From Caryophanales bacterium UBA4100 (GTDB lineage: Bacteria > Bacillota > Bacilli > Paenibacillales > UBA4045): 6,690 bases of DNA. Shown one piece after another: positions 5,748 to 6,690 of this stretch (the stretch's first letter is position 1; each line of letters begins with the position of its first letter). Made by a program: the position numbers and the translations under genes. The notes beneath the pieces are model-generated. The model was not told the DNA's origin. It searched no databases and saw only the letters and a program-made list of their open reading frames with translations. The DNA lies in the NCBI GenBank assembly GCA_002383285.1, contig DFXU01000109.1, forward strand, positions 1 through 6,690, read 5' to 3'.

Positions 5748-5771
5748 TGCCAATTTACAGGTAATTTGGTA
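5748..5771. promoter_or_regulatory. 24-bp dyad, possible operator upstream of the nuclease-like gene
   Basis: TGCCAATTTACA and GGTAATTTGGTA form an imperfect palindrome centred on AG at 5759-5760. Ten half-site positions match out of the eleven flanking pairs if the G-T pair is tolerated, nine if not, with one clear T-T mismatch. It lies between mscL and the hairpin leader of the downstream gene, and overlaps a weak promoter candidate TTGGTA (5766-5771) / TACGAT (5788-5793). A protein-binding site is inferred from symmetry alone. Confidence 0.35.
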
Positions 5772-5808
5772 TTCTAACACATATCAATACGATTGCGCGT
5801 GAAGCACA

Positions 5809-5845
5809 CGCCGCTCGCTCCTTTTATCGGAGTTAGCGGCGTTTT
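5809..5845 (+). terminator. Terminator-like hairpin immediately before the nuclease-like gene
   Basis: CGCCGCTCGCTCC (5809-5821) pairs with GGAGTTAGCGGCG (5829-5841): a 7-bp GC-rich base, a 2x2 internal loop, four more pairs and a 7-nt loop. TTTTATTATT follows. It is a good Rho-independent terminator candidate for mscL. It ends only about 9 nt before the AAGGAGG of the next gene, so it may also act as an attenuator in that gene's leader. A small upstream hairpin, GCGTG (5797-5801) with CACGC (5807-5811), overlaps its left arm by 3 nt. Confidence 0.7.
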
Positions 5846-5868
5846 ATTATTCTAAGGAGGTGCTTTAG

Positions 5869-6537
5869 ATGTTCGAGAGGGAGTATGTAAAGTTCTGGGA
5901 GAAGCAGGTTTCCAGTGCAGGGGGTCAGAGGCTGGAGATGCTACAAAGGGATTTGACCGGTACCAAGAAGCTGTTGCATAAAGTGATATTGCCGGTATTA
6001 GGTACACTAGAGGGTCTGATATTAGAGTATGAGATGATAAGCTTATCAGGTGTGAAGATATATGCGGATGTGTTTCACCCAATGCTCAGGGTAGCGTTTG
6101 AAGAGGATCATTATGTCACTCATGCTGAGATGATCTCGAGGGATCGATTCTCATTCGAGCGTGCACGTGCACGTTCAGTTGCAACACTGGGTTATATATA
6201 CTTTCCCTATAGTAGGGACGAGTTGGAGAAAAAGCCGGATTTCTGCCAAAGGAACCTATACGAACTGATTGGACGTACGGGTAATGCCGAAGGCTCTGGT
6301 TTATACCTTCTACCCGTATACGAACGGGAGGTCATTCGGTGTGCCTTATTAAGAAACAAACCTTTTCGAACAGCTGATGTGTGTGATTGGCTGGTAGTGA
6401 AGAGGGAGGCTAGCAGAAAAGTATTGCGTGAATTAGAGGCAAAAGGGTTAATCCAAGCCGTTGGTGGGGGTATTACCAGATGCCACGAATTCATGATTAC
6501 TGAGAGGGCGGTCGCTCTACTGTATCGAGCCAAGTGA
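5869..6537 (+). CDS. Vsr/DUF559-like nuclease-fold protein with C-terminal winged helix
   Basis: The 222-residue protein appears to have two domains. Residues 53-135 follow the order of Vsr/DUF559-type PD-(D/E)xK proteins. LEYEMISLSG precedes a strand with Y65-A-D67, then RVAFEEDHYVTH (E78, D80, H85) comparable with the family's core E-V-D-x-x-x-H, then a helix, and a strand GYIYFPYSRDEL comparable with the usual G-W-x-V-L-R-F segment. Residues 150-222 look like a winged helix: a helix at 152-161, a helix-turn-helix around 167-193 (DVCDWLVVKREASRKVLRELEAKGLI) and a wing around 197-208. The N-terminal 50 residues are helical. The start is clear: AAGGAGG (5854-5860), 8 nt before ATG. The product may be a DNA-binding regulator with a retained or degenerate nuclease fold; activity is inferred and weakly supported. 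It stands alone, between a hairpin leader and a tandem repeat. Confidence 0.7.
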   Translation: MFEREYVKFWEKQVSSAGGQRLEMLQRDLTGTKKLLHKVILPVLGTLEGLILEYEMISLSGVKIYADVFHPMLRVAFEEDHYVTHAEMISRDRFSFERARARSVATLGYIYFPYSRDELEKKPDFCQRNLYELIGRTGNAEGSGLYLLPVYEREVIRCALLRNKPFRTADVCDWLVVKREASRKVLRELEAKGLIQAVGGGITRCHEFMITERAVALLYRAK

Positions 6538-6551
6538 GTAGGATTAGACCG

Positions 6552-6690
6552 GTGCGTGGGAGCGAGATAGGCGGAAAAACCAACTAACTGTGGCAGGATA
6601 CGGGTGCGTGGGAGCAAGATTGGCGGAAAAAGCGACTAACTGTGGCGGGATACGAGTGCGGGCGAGCGAGATAGGCGGAAAACCCGACTA
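6552..6690. repeat. 52-bp noncoding tandem repeat, about 2.7 copies, running off the window
   Basis: Units start at 6552, 6604 and 6656, each beginning GTGCG, with exact 52-bp periodicity. Units 1 and 2 differ at 6 of 52 positions; the 35 visible bases of unit 3 differ from unit 1 at 4. The best conserved parts are GGCGGAAAA and ACTAACTGTGGC. The period is not a multiple of three and no frame stays open, so it is not a protein repeat. Divergence is spread along the unit rather than confined to spacers, so it is not a CRISPR array. It begins about 15 nt after the stop of the nuclease-like gene, where no hairpin terminator is seen. The GC content and purine-rich + strand differ from neighbouring intergenic DNA. 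Confidence 0.85.

Noticed and set aside
6207..6617. 136-codon open frame on the minus strand opposite the nuclease-like gene
   Set aside because: It overlaps a well-supported + strand gene with a strong ribosome binding site, has no recognisable protein character, and its 5' end lies in the tandem repeat.
6552..6690. Reading the 3' tandem repeats as a CRISPR array
   Set aside because: Variation is distributed along the 52-bp unit rather than split into constant repeats and unique spacers, and no cas gene is present.

Overview
The window looks like chromosomal DNA of a Paenibacillus-like Bacillota. Moderate-to-low GC, strong AGGAGG-type ribosome binding sites 7-9 nt before most starts, GTG as an occasional start codon, short operons with hairpin terminators, and an extracytoplasmic-function (ECF) sigma-W-type promoter before a pspA homologue all point that way. 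The genus is inferred from protein character, not from a marker gene.

Layout. Positions 1-45 hold the Gly/Ser-rich last 14 codons of a + strand gene, possibly a TPM-domain (YgcG-like) membrane protein. It converges on a minus-strand pspA/IM30 gene (281-958) that ends in a hairpin (215-260) and is preceded by a near-perfect sigma-W-type promoter. Divergent from pspA are a YfcE-type metallophosphodiesterase (1161-1658) and a CzcD-type cation efflux transporter (1685-2650), 26 nt apart and probably cotranscribed. Next is a 57-residue protein built from four CxxCxGxG zinc knuckles (2733-2906), with its own promoter and hairpin terminator.

The next block is a probable operon: a 313-residue coiled-coil protein of unknown function (3033-3974), a 78-residue protein resembling only region 2 of an ECF sigma factor (4044-4280), and a DinB/YfiT-like metalloprotein (4284-4766). 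A small two-helix membrane protein (4836-5132) has its own sigma-A-like promoter. The mechanosensitive channel mscL follows (5279-5656). After it come a dyad and a terminator-like hairpin lying directly upstream of the ribosome binding site of a 222-residue protein (5869-6537), which seems to join a Vsr/DUF559-like nuclease fold to a winged-helix domain. The window ends in a noncoding 52-bp tandem repeat (6552 onward) that runs off the edge.

How the genes fit together. Envelope and ion stress is a loose theme: PspA under a probable sigma-W promoter, MscL for hypo-osmotic shock, a CDF metal exporter, and a small membrane protein. The parts most worth attention are the nuclease-like/winged-helix protein with its leader hairpin and the downstream repeat array, the sigma-fragment/DinB/coiled-coil operon, and the four-knuckle zinc mini-protein. 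I found no RNA genes, CRISPR array, transposase or prophage gene.
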